NCBI GenBank assembly: GCA_017556705.1
Contig: JAFYMG010000016.1
Span: forward strand, 1 to 64,000
Direction: 5' to 3'
DNA: 64,000 nt
Source: Paludibacteraceae bacterium
GTDB taxonomy: Bacteria; Bacteroidota; Bacteroidia; Bacteroidales; Paludibacteraceae
In this document: positions 1 to 9,671 of the stretch, piece by piece
Numbering within the stretch: the stretch's first letter is position 1
Layout of the letters: each line of letters starts with the position of its first letter
Translations under genes and position numbers: made by a program
The notes under the pieces: generated by a model
Database searches by the model: none
Told to the model about the DNA's origin: nothing
What the model saw: only the letters and a program-made list of their open reading frames with translations

Positions 1-1000
1 AGACTATCGCAGCCATTAACCGTCTGTGTCAGGTACTCGTAGGTGCCAGATGTAGTGTAGGTCTCGTCATGCCATACATAACTATCGCACGATGTGGCAC
101 TAAAGTAGGCAGTATCGCTATAGTGAATGGTCAGGGTCAGCACCTCTACGCTATCGCATCCATGGATAGTCTGCAAGGAGTCATAGTAGATACCCGATTG
201 CGTATAGGTTATGCCATTGCCCCATGTATAACTGTCGCAAGCGGTCACCTCGTATGGAATAGCCACACTATTATTTATAGTAAGGTGTAATACTACAGTA
301 CTATCGCAGCCATGCATTGTTTGTAGGTATTGGTAGTATGTACCAGACTTGGTGTAAGTCTTGCCGTCTGTCCAAGTATAGCTGTCGCATGCTACTTCTG
401 TTTGCTCGTTGGTGATACTACGGTTGATAGTGAGAGTCAATACCTCTAGACTATCGCAGCCATTAACCGTCTGTGTCAGGTACTCGTAGGTGCCAGATGT
501 AGTGTAGGTCTCGTCATGCCATACATAACTATCGCACGATGTGGCACTAAAGTAGGCAGTATCGCTATAGTTAATGGTCAATGTCAAGATCTCTACGCTA
601 TCGCAACCGTGGATGGTTTTGAGGGAGTCGTAGTAAACACCCGATTGCGTATAGGTCACACCATTGCTCCAGGTATAACTATCGCAAGCAGTAACCTCGT
701 ATGGTACCTCTATGCTACGGTTGACAGTCAAGTTGAGCACCACAGTACTATCGCAACTATGGATGGTTTGTAGGTATTGGTAATACGTACCAGATTCGGT
801 GTATGTTTTGCCATCAGTCCATGTGTAGCTGTCGCATGCTACTTCTGTTTGCTCGTTGGTGATACTACGGTTGATAGTGAGGGTCAATGTAACAATACTA
901 TCACATCCCGCTTGAGAAGGAATGGTATCGATATATACACCTGTTTTAGTATAAGTTGTACCATTCCATACATACTGATCACAAGCAGTAGCAGTATCAT
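1..1000. repeat. Tandem coding repeats with a 447-bp higher-order period
   Basis: This stretch encodes the CDSYxW repeats of the adhesin-like gene. Single units are about 147-150 bp. Three units form a 447-bp higher-order unit: bases 1-124 recur essentially identically at 448-571, and the block near 390-435 recurs near 837-882, while intervening parts differ at many sites. Confidence 0.85.
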
Positions 1001-2873
1001 TTGCCCATTGGGTTTGTTCTGCACGTAGGGCAATTGATTTTGCGGATGTCTTGTCGCCACCTGCTGCATTACTGAGGACAATATTATCTACAGAAATGGT
1101 ACTGCCACAATAGTTCACATCTCCTTGTGGAGTGAAAATTAGTTGGTTTAACAACCCATCGTGTCCGTTAATAACAGCATTAGAGAAAGAAAATAGGATG
1201 ATACGGTAGCCATTATCACCTAACGGAGTAACCGAATAGCTATGACCATGCATTCGGTCCGAAGGCTTGAATGCCGCTTGCGAAGTAGTCATATCGCTGC
1301 GCCAATGTACATCGTATTGTACTGCTACAATATCGGTGTAGTTGTCCAAGGCGACAGATAAAGTGTAAGTGCCATCTTGGTTACTCTGTCCACTCAGGGT
1401 AAGGGCATTGGGTTCGTACACATGTCCTGACAATGCGACGGTCTTTAGTCGGTTGTTCGGATCATTGGTGTAGAGGTTCATTGTGGTGGAGAAATCGCCC
1501 TCTTCGGTGGGTTGATATGCCACGGTGATGGTGGTGGTCTTGCTATTGGCGATTGTGATTGGTAGTTCTTCCACGATACTGTAGCCTTCTGCCAAGAAGG
1601 TGACACGCTCTAATACCAACGGTGCGCTACCGCTGTTGCGCACGGAGTAGGTGGCATGAGCCACTTCGGTGATAGGTATATTGCCAAAACTGAGCAAAGC
1701 ATTGCTGCTGATAGCAGGAGCGTTGATACGCACAGAGCCCTGCGAAGTGGCAGATACCATGTTCTCCTCCGTGATATTGCTGAGTACGACATCAATGGGC
1801 TTGAGGTAGTAGGTGCCTGATGAACCGTTGAGGCGTAGTTGGAAGGTGGCTACCTCACCATCGTTTGCGTGCAAGGGCTGATTGCGCATAGAGAATATCG
1901 CCAAGAACAGTGTATCACCACGGAGTGTAGATAGGGCTTGGTGTCCGTTGCTGCGCGTAGCGTTGACCGCCAAACTATTTGCTACATACTCCAACTGCTT
2001 AGGCAGTTTGAAAGCACATTGCATAGCCACGATGGGTTCCATGTTGTTCATTGTGAGGGAAACGGTCACAATGCTATCGGCTATGCCGCTGGCTGTGCCT
2101 ACATGCAGTTCGTTTACAGAGAATGGGTCTGCCACAATAGTGGCTACTTGTTCGCCATTGATGGCGTTGGACTTAACGACTAACTCTGCGCTGACGGCTC
2201 CGCGCTCTGTGGGTGTGTACTCAATAGCAACGGATGTGGTTTGTCCTGCCTCGATGGTGAGCGTTGTTTGTTTGGGTACAAACAGAGGGTCGGTGGTGGT
2301 GATCTTCTCTATCGTGAGGGGTAAGTTTCCGACATTCTTGAGTTGCAGGTTCTTGGTGTAGGTAGCACGAATAGGGACATGTCCGTAGTCGATTTGCGAA
2401 TTGACAATCTGCAATTTAGGTGCTTGGATCGCCACAGTGCCTGTTTGCGTGCTGCCTGCAATGGATGTACCTTGTGCGTTACTGAGTACAACAGTAGGGG
2501 TAAGTGCATAGTCAGCAGGCTCGTTGCCCAAGAGCAGGCGGAAGGTTAATAGCTCGCCGGTATCACCTTGCAGGGCATTGAGACTGAGGCTATAGACATA
2601 AATGCGCAACTCCTGTCCCACTTGTGCTGCGGATAGTTGGTGTCCGTTGCTGCGTGTGGTAGCGAGGGTGGCAGAGCCATTGACATAGCTGAGGTGTTCA
2701 CCTAATGGGAGCACCATCTCCAGTGCTGTGATGGCATCGGTGTTGTCTAAACTAACCACCACCTCTACTTCCGTCTGCGGTGTACCGCTAACGGAAGAGA
2801 GGGTAATGGTATTGCTTGCTATGGCATAAGTACTTATGCACCATGCAAAGCATAGTATCAAAAATTGTTTCAT
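1..2873 (-). CDS. Large secreted adhesin-like protein, cohesin-like and CDSYxW repeats (3' end outside window)
   Basis: The gene starts with ATG at 2873 and stays open to the left edge (957 codons visible), so the C-terminus is missing. It begins with a signal peptide (about residues 1-19). Three cohesin-like beta domains (about 20-155, 255-370 and 480-610) each end in a VVLSN/IVLSN motif. Two ASPM/HYDIN-like beta domains lie between them (about 160-255 and 375-470; 'IDYGHVPI', 'LSFGNIPI'). From about residue 625 onward come tandem repeats of about 50 residues of the form CDSYTW-x-G-x-TYT-x-SG-x-YY ... GCDS ... LTIN, a repeat common in Bacteroidota secreted proteins. It starts 17 bp after the subtilase gene and is probably in its operon. 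A T9SS sorting domain would be expected beyond the window. Role in adhesion or surface-layer assembly is inferred only. Confidence 0.85.
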   Translation of the reverse strand, partial: MKQFLILCFAWCISTYAIASNTITLSSVSGTPQTEVEVVVSLDNTDAITALEMVLPLGEHLSYVNGSATLATTRSNGHQLSAAQVGQELRIYVYSLSLNALQGDTGELLTFRLLLGNEPADYALTPTVVLSNAQGTSIAGSTQTGTVAIQAPKLQIVNSQIDYGHVPIRATYTKNLQLKNVGNLPLTIEKITTTDPLFVPKQTTLTIEAGQTTSVAIEYTPTERGAVSAELVVKSNAINGEQVATIVADPFSVNELHVGTASGIADSIVTVSLTMNNMEPIVAMQCAFKLPKQLEYVANSLAVNATRSNGHQALSTLRGDTLFLAIFSMRNQPLHANDGEVATFQLRLNGSSGTYYLKPIDVVLSNITEENMVSATSQGSVRINAPAISSNALLSFGNIPITEVAHATYSVRNSGSAPLVLERVTFLAEGYSIVEELPITIANSKTTTITVAYQPTEEGDFSTTMNLYTNDPNNRLKTVALSGHVYEPNALTLSGQSNQDGTYTLSVALDNYTDIVAVQYDVHWRSDMTTSQAAFKPSDRMHGHSYSVTPLGDNGYRIILFSFSNAVINGHDGLLNQLIFTPQGDVNYCGSTISVDNIVLSNAAGGDKTSAKSIALRAEQTQWANDTATACDQYVWNGTTYTKTGVYIDTIPSQAGCDSIVTLTLTINRSITNEQTEVACDSYTWTDGKTYTESGTYYQYLQTIHSCDSTVVLNLTVNRSIEVPYEVTACDSYTWSNGVTYTQSGVYYDSLKTIHGCDSVEILTLTINYSDTAYFSATSCDSYVWHDETYTTSGTYEYLTQTVNGCDSLEVLTLTINRSITNEQTEVACDSYTWTDGKTYTKSGTYYQYLQTMHGCDSTVVLHLTINNSVAIPYEVTACDSYTWGNGITYTQSGIYYDSLQTIHGCDSVEVLTLTIHYSDTAYFSATSCDSYVWHDETYTTSGTYEYLTQTVNGCDS

Positions 2874-2890
2874 AACCAAACCTTTTGTGG

Positions 2891-5800
2891 TTAGTTCACC
2901 TTAACGAGTTTACTGCTTTGCATCTTCTTGCCGTCCACGTAGAGGGTCACGAAGTACACGCCTTCTGGCAAACCTGCTGGGCGCCAAGTGTAGGTATACT
3001 CGCCAAAGGTTTGTGTAGCGCTGTAGCTATCTACCGTCATACCTGCCACATTGGTAAATACCAATCGTACCTTGTGCTTGCCCGATTGTCCTACCACATA
3101 TGGGATATTCATCATTGTAGTGAATGGGTTAGGATTTGGCAAGCGCATTTGCATAGCCTCTACGGATGAGAGACTGGTTGGCGTCTTCTTGATAGCAGGT
3201 ACATTTTGACCTTGGGCATTACTGAGGACGATGTTCTCAAGAGTTGCATCACCTACATCGAGGAGAGCATGTTTGCCTACTTCCAATACTTTGCCACTCA
3301 TGGAGTATGCCATGAAGTGGAAGTTATCAGTAGTAGTCCAAGTGGTTGTTTCAAAGCCCTTGAGTGCCTCCAATACAGAGATTTCTGCATCGGCATTGAA
3401 AGCGAATTGCACACCGCCCAATACGACCGGTGTCTCAACATAGAGAATACCATCTTCTATGCTATAGGTGGCGGTATTGTTGTCCGAGAAGCCGAGCGAT
3501 GAAGCAGCAGGGTTCTTGATGATGTTTACTGTACCTACGATATCCAAAATATTAATCTTCGTATCAGAGTTGACATCCGCAGCCTCAAAAATAAATGGCT
3601 GAGGATTACCACCCGTGAGGTATGCTACTTCAGTTACCACGTCTGCGACATCTACATTCATACTACCGTTAGCATCGCCTTTTTGAGCAGTCAATGGAGT
3701 TGCTGCCACAGCGTTAGAGAGATCGTAAGAAGCGAGGGAAGTAGTAAGTTGCTTGATATAGTAATAATACGTTTTTCCTGGTACTACATCATAATCCACA
3801 AAAGTATCCTCTTGTGCATCAATAACAGATTGGTTGATGCAGATAGTATCCCGTCTTATAAAATGCTGCCACTCACCAATCCAATTCCAATTTTCATCGT
3901 ATTCGACATACATAGAATCCTCTATCTCCGTCCAGCGATAGATATTATAGCCAAGAAGGTCTTCAAAATCTTCCTCATCGGTTTGCCATTGGAGAGATAC
4001 TTTACCAAGACCAGGCTCTGCCATCAGTCCTGTACTGAGCGAACCCGCAGCAGCGACTTGTACATTGAAACGCATATTCTCTTCAGGAATTTCGAAATGC
4101 TCATCATCTTCTGCTCCATAGACATAAATGCGGTTAAGACCATCGGAAGCAGTCTTGCCTGTAATAGTGAGGTAGGCGGTGTAAATAGTGCTATCCGCAC
4201 TCCAACTGCCGTCTTCACTAATTGCGTTTTGGGTATAAGGCGCACGCACGCCCATAGAGATATTAGGAGCCACACTTGTGTCCATTGGGCGATTGAAATA
4301 TACCTCAAATTTGTGTTTTCCTACGCCAAGTGGCGGTAACATCTCAAACTCATCTTGTGCATCATAACCATTGACTACCACTTTCCAAACGATACCGTGC
4401 GCTTCGCGGATAGGTTCTTTAGCTACATAATCTAAATCAACATAACAATATCCATATCCGCTATTTGCATCTAAAATATTATTGTATAATATAGACTCCT
4501 TACTAGATCCCAAATATGATGGATTGGAACTTTGATGTATGCCAATATAATCAGATATTTGGCTTGCGCTATAGTAACACTCGTAATACGAACACTGATT
4601 ATTAAATGAATTGCAACATATCATATGAACATCCTTATTTCTGTACAAGTTAAATGGATTATTTGAATTGTTGCTGATTATATTTGTAAATGCAGTTGTA
4701 CCCCAATTAAAACTCAGCAAAGTGTTGAAATCATTCAACTCTAAATTACATCTATTTAGACAAATATAGTTAACTAAAGAACCACCATCGTCATTATATA
4801 AATTCTTAAATGCTGAATTTTCAATATAACCGTATTGAAATGCATTATGGTCAAAAAGCATATCTTGTAATGAGATATAGGATATAGTATCATAATTGAA
4901 ACGAAACTCACCAATTCTTGCATTCTCCAAGTGATCTGCTGCGGTAAATACAATCATACTATCGGGAGTGCCTTTTGCTATTAGTCTTCCCTCGTTCCTT
5001 AATCCTACTGATTTTTTAAATTTAAGCACAGCACCTGGTTTTATTGTCAAAGTAACTCCTTTAGGAATTGCTATAGATTTTGTTACAATATAGTGTACAC
5101 CTGCATATAATGTAAGATCTTCAGAAATAAGACCACCAATCTCTACACCATTTTCAGCGGTAAGGATAATTTCTTGCTTCAATATACCTTCCATATTGTC
5201 GCAGGTGGCTTTGAGTACCATAGAGATATGGCGACCATCTACTACATTCTTGTCGATTACAAAGCGGATAGGGTTGAGGGATTTGTTCTTCGCATAACTA
5301 CTAAGTGGTTTTCCAAAGTCCACCTCTTGCTCTAAGAATGTGATAATGGTATCATTCTCAAATTCTGCCAATTCCATCCATACTTTGATATTCTCGGCGT
5401 TGCCCCAGTCGTTACGCAATACAGGATATATAGCAATCGTATCACCTGCATCGGGGCGACCATCGTTGTCACCACCTATTGAATCCACTATATGGTATGT
5501 TACCAATGAGAGCGTTGGTTTACGATCTTTGTCGGTGATATTGTATGCTGCTTTAATGTCGATATTGCCTGTGCCATTGGTGCGGGTATGGATAAGATCG
5601 CCAAAAAGGATATCCCAACTATTGTACTCTTTGTGCATCAAAAGGCGAGAGATAGCACCTGCTGCCAAAGGACATGCCATAGAGGTTCCATTCATAGCGC
5701 GATACTGACCTTTAGGGAAAGTACTTACCACACTTATACCTGGCGCACGGAGTTCGTAGTTATACAGTTGTGTTTCGCTGCTATATTCCGAATAGATTGG

Positions 5801-7006
5801 TCCATCGCAATCGAAGTTGCTAAAACTTGCTAAGTTGCCTTGCTTATCCGATGCTTCTACACCCAATACAAATTGGAAAGCTGCTGGGAACATAGGGGCG
5901 TCTTGTATACAATGATATCCAGTCAAATCATGTCCATCATTTCCTGCTGCAGCCACGATGACCGCCGTAGCATAGGCTTTGCCGAGGGCTTGTTCTTCAG
6001 CTATTGAATAGCCGTAGCCACCCAAACTCATGCTAATGACATTCGCGCCATTGGCTGCGGCATAGTCAATACCTTTGATAATGGTTGCCACATCGCCTGT
6101 ACCGTCGGATTGCATGACGGTGATAGGCATAATCAGCGCATCTGGGTTAGCACCTGTAATACCGATGCCATTGTGACCAACCGCCGCAGCAATACCTGCA
6201 CAGTGGGTGCCGTGACCGTTGAAGTCCGCCATGCCGCCTGTCTGATTGACAAAATCGTAGCCATGAATATCATCCACAATGCCGTTGCCGTCGTCGTCTT
6301 TGCCTGTAACACCGTTCTTTTCTGCCTCGTTTACCCAAAGGTTGTCCTTGAGGTCCGGGTGTTCGCAGTCCACACCAGTATCGATAATCGCAATCACAGG
6401 GCGTTTATCGGTGACCAAAGGCTTGTTCCAGATACTTGGCAAGCCAATAGCCGCTGGCCCCCATTGTTGGGTGTAGAGTGGCTCCTTGTCGTATTTGTCG
6501 CAATTGATGTCGGTAGATAGGGCATAGACAATGTAGTTTGGCTCTGCAAACTCCACTTCCTCAAGGGCTTGCAGTTTCTCTACCACCTGATGCACAGTGC
6601 GCATCTCGCCTGCGTTGCTCATTGGAGCAGCCACTTGCTCGTTGAAACGAACGAGATAGAGTTTGCTGAGGTCATGGTCTTTTACCTCTGTACCGTTGTA
6701 AGCACGCATGCGGCGTGGCGCTTTGCGGGCGCCGACATTAGGCATGAGTTCTTCTACTTCCTCTACACCGAGTTCCTCAAAGAGGGCATCTACCTGACTG
6801 ATGCTGGCAGTCTGGAACTTGCCTTTGGCGTTCTTGCGCATCTGCACTGCGCCATCGGCTTTGAACTTGACAATCACTTCGCCCTGACGATAGGCGTTTT
6901 GATTCCAGCGGTCGATCTTCACGACCTCGTCTTGGTTGTTGCTACTTTGTGCTACCAGCGCGATAGTGCACGCAAGAAGGAGCATGAGAGAGAAAAGTTT
7001 TTTCAT
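2891..7006 (-). CDS. Secreted S8 subtilisin-like peptidase with beta-helix, FnIII, dockerin-like and T9SS sorting domains
   Basis: A serine peptidase of 1371 residues, exported by Sec and then probably by the type IX system. Signal peptide at 1-19; I9-like propeptide about 40-165. The subtilisin catalytic set is complete: Asp209 (IIDTGVD), His265 (NGHGTHCAG), oxyanion Asn356 (AAAGND) and Ser442 (NGTSMACP). Residues about 640-860 look like a beta-helix region, about 990-1100 a fibronectin III domain, and about 1105-1165 a dockerin-like pair of Ca-binding motifs (GDANGSMNVDVADV and ADVNSDTKINILDI). A cohesin-like domain with IVLSNAQG follows. The last 80 residues, starting at LPNPNPF, are a T9SS type A sorting domain. 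A promoter about 255 nt upstream is listed separately. Likely role: extracellular protein degradation or maturation of surface proteins. Confidence 0.93.
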   Translation of the reverse strand: MKKLFSLMLLLACTIALVAQSSNNQDEVVKIDRWNQNAYRQGEVIVKFKADGAVQMRKNAKGKFQTASISQVDALFEELGVEEVEELMPNVGARKAPRRMRAYNGTEVKDHDLSKLYLVRFNEQVAAPMSNAGEMRTVHQVVEKLQALEEVEFAEPNYIVYALSTDINCDKYDKEPLYTQQWGPAAIGLPSIWNKPLVTDKRPVIAIIDTGVDCEHPDLKDNLWVNEAEKNGVTGKDDDGNGIVDDIHGYDFVNQTGGMADFNGHGTHCAGIAAAVGHNGIGITGANPDALIMPITVMQSDGTGDVATIIKGIDYAAANGANVISMSLGGYGYSIAEEQALGKAYATAVIVAAAGNDGHDLTGYHCIQDAPMFPAAFQFVLGVEASDKQGNLASFSNFDCDGPIYSEYSSETQLYNYELRAPGISVVSTFPKGQYRAMNGTSMACPLAAGAISRLLMHKEYNSWDILFGDLIHTRTNGTGNIDIKAAYNITDKDRKPTLSLVTYHIVDSIGGDNDGRPDAGDTIAIYPVLRNDWGNAENIKVWMELAEFENDTIITFLEQEVDFGKPLSSYAKNKSLNPIRFVIDKNVVDGRHISMVLKATCDNMEGILKQEIILTAENGVEIGGLISEDLTLYAGVHYIVTKSIAIPKGVTLTIKPGAVLKFKKSVGLRNEGRLIAKGTPDSMIVFTAADHLENARIGEFRFNYDTISYISLQDMLFDHNAFQYGYIENSAFKNLYNDDGGSLVNYICLNRCNLELNDFNTLLSFNWGTTAFTNIISNNSNNPFNLYRNKDVHMICCNSFNNQCSYYECYYSASQISDYIGIHQSSNPSYLGSSKESILYNNILDANSGYGYCYVDLDYVAKEPIREAHGIVWKVVVNGYDAQDEFEMLPPLGVGKHKFEVYFNRPMDTSVAPNISMGVRAPYTQNAISEDGSWSADSTIYTAYLTITGKTASDGLNRIYVYGAEDDEHFEIPEENMRFNVQVAAAGSLSTGLMAEPGLGKVSLQWQTDEEDFEDLLGYNIYRWTEIEDSMYVEYDENWNWIGEWQHFIRRDTICINQSVIDAQEDTFVDYDVVPGKTYYYYIKQLTTSLASYDLSNAVAATPLTAQKGDANGSMNVDVADVVTEVAYLTGGNPQPFIFEAADVNSDTKINILDIVGTVNIIKNPAASSLGFSDNNTATYSIEDGILYVETPVVLGGVQFAFNADAEISVLEALKGFETTTWTTTDNFHFMAYSMSGKVLEVGKHALLDVGDATLENIVLSNAQGQNVPAIKKTPTSLSSVEAMQMRLPNPNPFTTMMNIPYVVGQSGKHKVRLVFTNVAGMTVDSYSATQTFGEYTYTWRPAGLPEGVYFVTLYVDGKKMQSSKLVKVN

Positions 7007-7267
7007 AACTATTTGGATTATATGTTTATTTTTTTTGCAAAAACGTGGACTAACCGCACTTGGTTCTTTCGGGCATCCACTCCCTCGCCTTCCAATATGC
7101 AGAAAAGCCCACGTGCAACACGTGAGCGTTTCGCATTATTCTTGGAAAGGCTATTCAAAATGTGGATGATTGAAAGAATCCGCAAATAAAGCAAACGCTT
7201 TTATACTATGTCCTCCTGTTTTACGTCGGTGAGCGACGATAATTTGGGTCATGTAACCTTTGCGCCG
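7007..7267. other. Long 5' leader of the peptidase gene, no gene seen
   Basis: About 255 bases lie between the predicted start of transcription and the peptidase start codon. I see an inverted repeat CACGTG-CAA-CACGTG near 7110-7124 and the palindrome CCTTTGCG-CC-GCAAAGG class at about 7258-7274, which overlaps the -7 box. I could not recognise a known riboswitch. Confidence 0.4.
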
Positions 7268-7298
7268 CAAAGGTACAATATTTTTTTGAATTATGCAA
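7268..7298 (-). promoter_or_regulatory. Bacteroidales promoter for the peptidase operon
   Basis: On the minus strand TTG (7298-7296) is followed after 20 bases by the -7 element TACCTTTG (7275-7268). The spacer contains a run of A residues, as in the other promoters of this window. Confidence 0.7.
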
Positions 7299-7326
7299 GA
7301 AAATGGCGAATTTTTCGCTATTTTCA

Positions 7327-7361
7327 GTTTAGAGGACGCCCTACGGGCTACAGTTTAGAGG
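7327..7361. repeat. GTTTAGAGGACGC hairpin module
   Basis: The unit GTTTAGAGGACG is followed by the hairpin CCC-TACG-GGC-type core (GCCCTACGGGC) and a second GTTTAGAGG word. Same architecture as the copies at 15318, 25200, 47072 and inside recN. Confidence 0.75.
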
Positions 7362-7471
7362 TTCGAGGTAGGGAGATTATTGGCAAATCTTGTGTCTTTC
7401 TTAATAAAAATGTTACATAAACCAATAAAAAGCACTTTTTTACTTTTAGGGTTCCTATGTTGTTCCTTGGT

Positions 7472-7502
7472 TCTTATCTCGCCCAATGGGCTCGAACGAT
7501 TA
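7472..7502. repeat. 31-bp exact repeat, copy 1 (second copy at 44838-44868)
   Basis: A 31-base stretch starting TCTTATCTC, with the palindromic core GCCCAATGGGC and ending CGAACGATTA, is identical and in the same orientation at 44838-44868. Flanks differ. Confidence 0.9.
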
Positions 7503-7610
7503 TTCCTTTTTTGGTTTCTCCTTGGTCTTTTACATGGAGCAGATATACAAGGTACAAGGGAAAGAAATAGTAAGAAAAAGCATTTTAGAAAAATAATGTA
7601 AATACATTTC

Positions 7611-7641
7611 TTGTATATGTCAGAAAAAAAGTGTACTTTTG
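7611..7641 (+). promoter_or_regulatory. Bacteroidales promoter for recQ
   Basis: TTG at 7611-7613, 20-base spacer containing TATGTCAG and an A-tract, then TACTTTTG at 7634-7641. The spacer closely matches the promoters of the flavodiiron gene and serA. Confidence 0.75.
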
Positions 7642-7657
7642 CACGAAATTCCAAACT

Positions 7658-7738
7658 TCATAACTTATAACTCATAACTTATCACTCATAACTTATCACG
7701 CATAGTTCATCACTCATAGTTCATAGCTCATAGTTTAC
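7658..7738. repeat. Array of TCATAACTTATCAC / TCATAGTTCA words before recQ
   Basis: About seven imperfect copies of a 14-base word fill the recQ leader right up to the start codon. Related arrays occur at 30393, 35884 and 45408. Confidence 0.85.
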
Positions 7739-7740
7739 TC

Positions 7741-9585
7741 ATGACCTCTCGCGAAGCACTGAAGACATATTTTGGCTATGACGATTTTCGCCCATTACAA
7801 GCGGAGATCGTCCAATCCGTCTTAGACGGTCGCGACACCTTGGCACTCATGCCTACAGGTGGCGGCAAGAGTTTGTGCTTTCAAGTGCCCACCCTCGCTA
7901 TGGAAGGTTTATGTCTTGTCATCACACCGCTCATCGCCCTGATGAAAGACCAAGTAGAGAACCTACACAAACGCAATATCCGCGCCGCAGCCATCTACAC
8001 AGGAATGAGCTACGAGCAGCAAAAAGCGGCACTCGACAACTGCATGTGGGGGCCCTATCATTTCCTATACGTCTCCCCCGAGCGGCTCGAATCCGAGGAG
8101 TTTCGTGAGCGATTAACTCGTCTGCCCATCTGCCTGATCGCCGTGGACGAAGCCCATTGCATCTCACAATGGGGATACGACTTCCGTCCAAGCTACCTAA
8201 AGATCGCAGAGATACGCGATATTATTGCCAATAGCGCAGCGTCCAATAGCTCGCAAAGCGAGCGTCCAATAGCCCAGCGGGCGTCCAATAACCAAGTGCC
8301 AATATTGGCACTCACCGCTACCGCGACACCAGATGTAGTGGACGACATCCAAGAGCGATTGGCCTTCCGCCAAAAGAATGTGCTACGCAAGAGTTTCCTA
8401 CGCAGCAACCTCAGTTATGTAGTACGCCAAACCAACAAGAAAGCTGATGAGATAGTACATATCCTCAACCGCGTGCCAGGCAGCGCCATCGTGTATGTGC
8501 GCAATCGCCAACGTGCCCAAGAACTCGCCGCTTACCTCAACGAAAAAGGCCTTTCAGCCGACTACTACCACGCAGGACTCACATCCAAAGAGCGAGCTGC
8601 TAAGCAAGAGGTATGGAAGCGCTATTCATCGCCCATACCCAATAGCTCGCTTGGCGAGCGTCCAATAGCCCAAAGGGCGTCCAATAGCGAAGCGTCCCAT
8701 ATCCGAGTCATCGTGGCGACCAATGCCTTTGGCATGGGCATAGACAAACCCGATGTACGCATGGTGATTCACCATGATTTGCCAGACACTATCGAGGCAT
8801 ATTTCCAAGAGGCTGGTCGTGCGGGAAGAGACGAACAAAAAGCATTCGCTGTGCTCCTATATGACCCCTCGCAAGACAAAGCCAAAGCTCGCAAACGCGT
8901 GGCAGATAACTACCCCGAAGAGGAGTTTTTGCATACAGTTTATCACAAGACCTGCAACTACCTCGGCGTGGGAGCCGACAGCGGACAAGGTGCATGCTTC
9001 TTCTTGGATGTCAACGACTTATGTCGCAAGATGCACTTGCCTATCATACCGACTTACTCGGCTCTGCATCTGCTCAGCCAACTAGGATACATATCCTTCG
9101 ATGAGGAACAAGAGATACGGCCACGCGTGATGATTCGTGTGCAACGACGAGAACTGGATAACTACACGCTCACTGCGCAACAGTTGGAACTATTGGAGGC
9201 GCTTATGCGCGAATATACGGGTATCTTCACCGAGCTGCAGTATGTGAAAGGCGATGAGGCGATGAGGCGAGAAGGCGATAAGGCGACAAGGCATGAATTA
9301 TTGGTATCATTGGCGCAGAAGGGCATCATCTCGTATGTGCCTCGCACGGTGGCGAATGTGCTGCGATTAGAGGTCAACCGACAAGCTGAGATTCGTATCC
9401 CGGAGAACTTCTATGTCGGGCGCAAAACACACTATATAGACAAACTGAAAGCGATGGTGGAATATGCGGATAATAAGCAATATTGCCGCTCACAATTATT
9501 GCTGTCGTACTTCGGTGAACATGATGCCTCTTCATGCGGGACATGCGACGTGTGCCGACAAATCAATAAGCAACAGAGGCAATAA
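7741..9585 (+). CDS. recQ: ATP-dependent DNA helicase RecQ
   Basis: 3'-5' superfamily 2 helicase for recombination and replication-fork repair, 614 residues. Walker A is MPTGGGKS (37-44), the DEAH box is VDEAHC (135-140), motif III TATATP (192-197), motif V about 325-334 and motif [11 protein letters not shown] (356-364). The RQC zinc site is near the C-terminus ([10 protein letters not shown] ... CGTCDVC). There is no clear HRDC domain. Two in-frame low-complexity segments of about 22 residues interrupt the helicase core (about 164-185 and 297-319), both containing [10 protein letters not shown], and a third (about 504-517) lies in the RQC region. All three are encoded by the modular repeats found between genes. 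They fall at loops between motifs, so the enzyme may remain active. Confidence 0.96.
   Translation: MTSREALKTYFGYDDFRPLQAEIVQSVLDGRDTLALMPTGGGKSLCFQVPTLAMEGLCLVITPLIALMKDQVENLHKRNIRAAAIYTGMSYEQQKAALDNCMWGPYHFLYVSPERLESEEFRERLTRLPICLIAVDEAHCISQWGYDFRPSYLKIAEIRDIIANSAASNSSQSERPIAQRASNNQVPILALTATATPDVVDDIQERLAFRQKNVLRKSFLRSNLSYVVRQTNKKADEIVHILNRVPGSAIVYVRNRQRAQELAAYLNEKGLSADYYHAGLTSKERAAKQEVWKRYSSPIPNSSLGERPIAQRASNSEASHIRVIVATNAFGMGIDKPDVRMVIHHDLPDTIEAYFQEAGRAGRDEQKAFAVLLYDPSQDKAKARKRVADNYPEEEFLHTVYHKTCNYLGVGADSGQGACFFLDVNDLCRKMHLPIIPTYSALHLLSQLGYISFDEEQEIRPRVMIRVQRRELDNYTLTAQQLELLEALMREYTGIFTELQYVKGDEAMRREGDKATRHELLVSLAQKGIISYVPRTVANVLRLEVNRQAEIRIPENFYVGRKTHYIDKLKAMVEYADNKQYCRSQLLLSYFGEHDASSCGTCDVCRQINKQQRQ
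8228..8293. repeat. CCAATAG hairpin module inserted in frame in recQ (copy 1)
   Basis: The word TCCAATAG alternates with small hairpins (CGCAGCG, CTCGCAAAGCGAG, CCCAGCGGGC). Read on the other strand it is CTATTGGACGC plus hairpin, the same design as the intergenic CTATAGGACGC modules. It adds 22 codons between helicase motifs II and III. Confidence 0.85.
8637..8699. repeat. CCAATAG hairpin module inserted in frame in recQ (copy 2)
   Basis: Same module with different hairpins (CTCGCTTGGCGAG, CCCAAAGGGC, CGAAGCG). It encodes about 21 residues before helicase motif V. The peptides of both copies are nearly the same because the reading frame relative to the word is the same. Confidence 0.85.
9250..9294. 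repeat. GGCGATGAGGCGA word array in recQ
   Basis: Imperfect repeats of a 7-14 base word (GGCGATGAGGCGA, GAAGGCGATAAGGCGACAAGGC) encode [16 protein letters not shown]. The same words occur in rarA, recN and the intergenic array at 59799. Confidence 0.7.
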
Positions 9586-9618
9586 TCGACTTGCTCTACA
9601 AAACTCTTTTCACGATTA

Positions 9619-9650
9619 TTTGCATATATGCAAAAAAAATCGTACCTTTG
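9619..9650 (+). promoter_or_regulatory. Bacteroidales promoter for prfC
   Basis: TTTG at 9619-9622, 20-base spacer with an A-tract, TACCTTTG at 9643-9650. It lies downstream of the upstream in-frame ATG-like start at 9591, and so fixes the start at 9672. Confidence 0.8.
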
Positions 9651-9671
9651 CGCCAAATTTCTATAAAAACA

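Noticed and set aside
7007..7267. Riboswitch in the long peptidase leader
   Set aside because: No core of a known riboswitch class could be recognised by eye; a covariance search would be needed.
7355..7654. Small open frames on both strands in the gap before recQ
   Set aside because: They run through repeats and the recQ promoter and show no family likeness.
7658..7738. CRISPR-like array
   Set aside because: Words are contiguous and imperfect, without unique spacers of constant length, and there are no cas genes. The same holds for 43715-43747.
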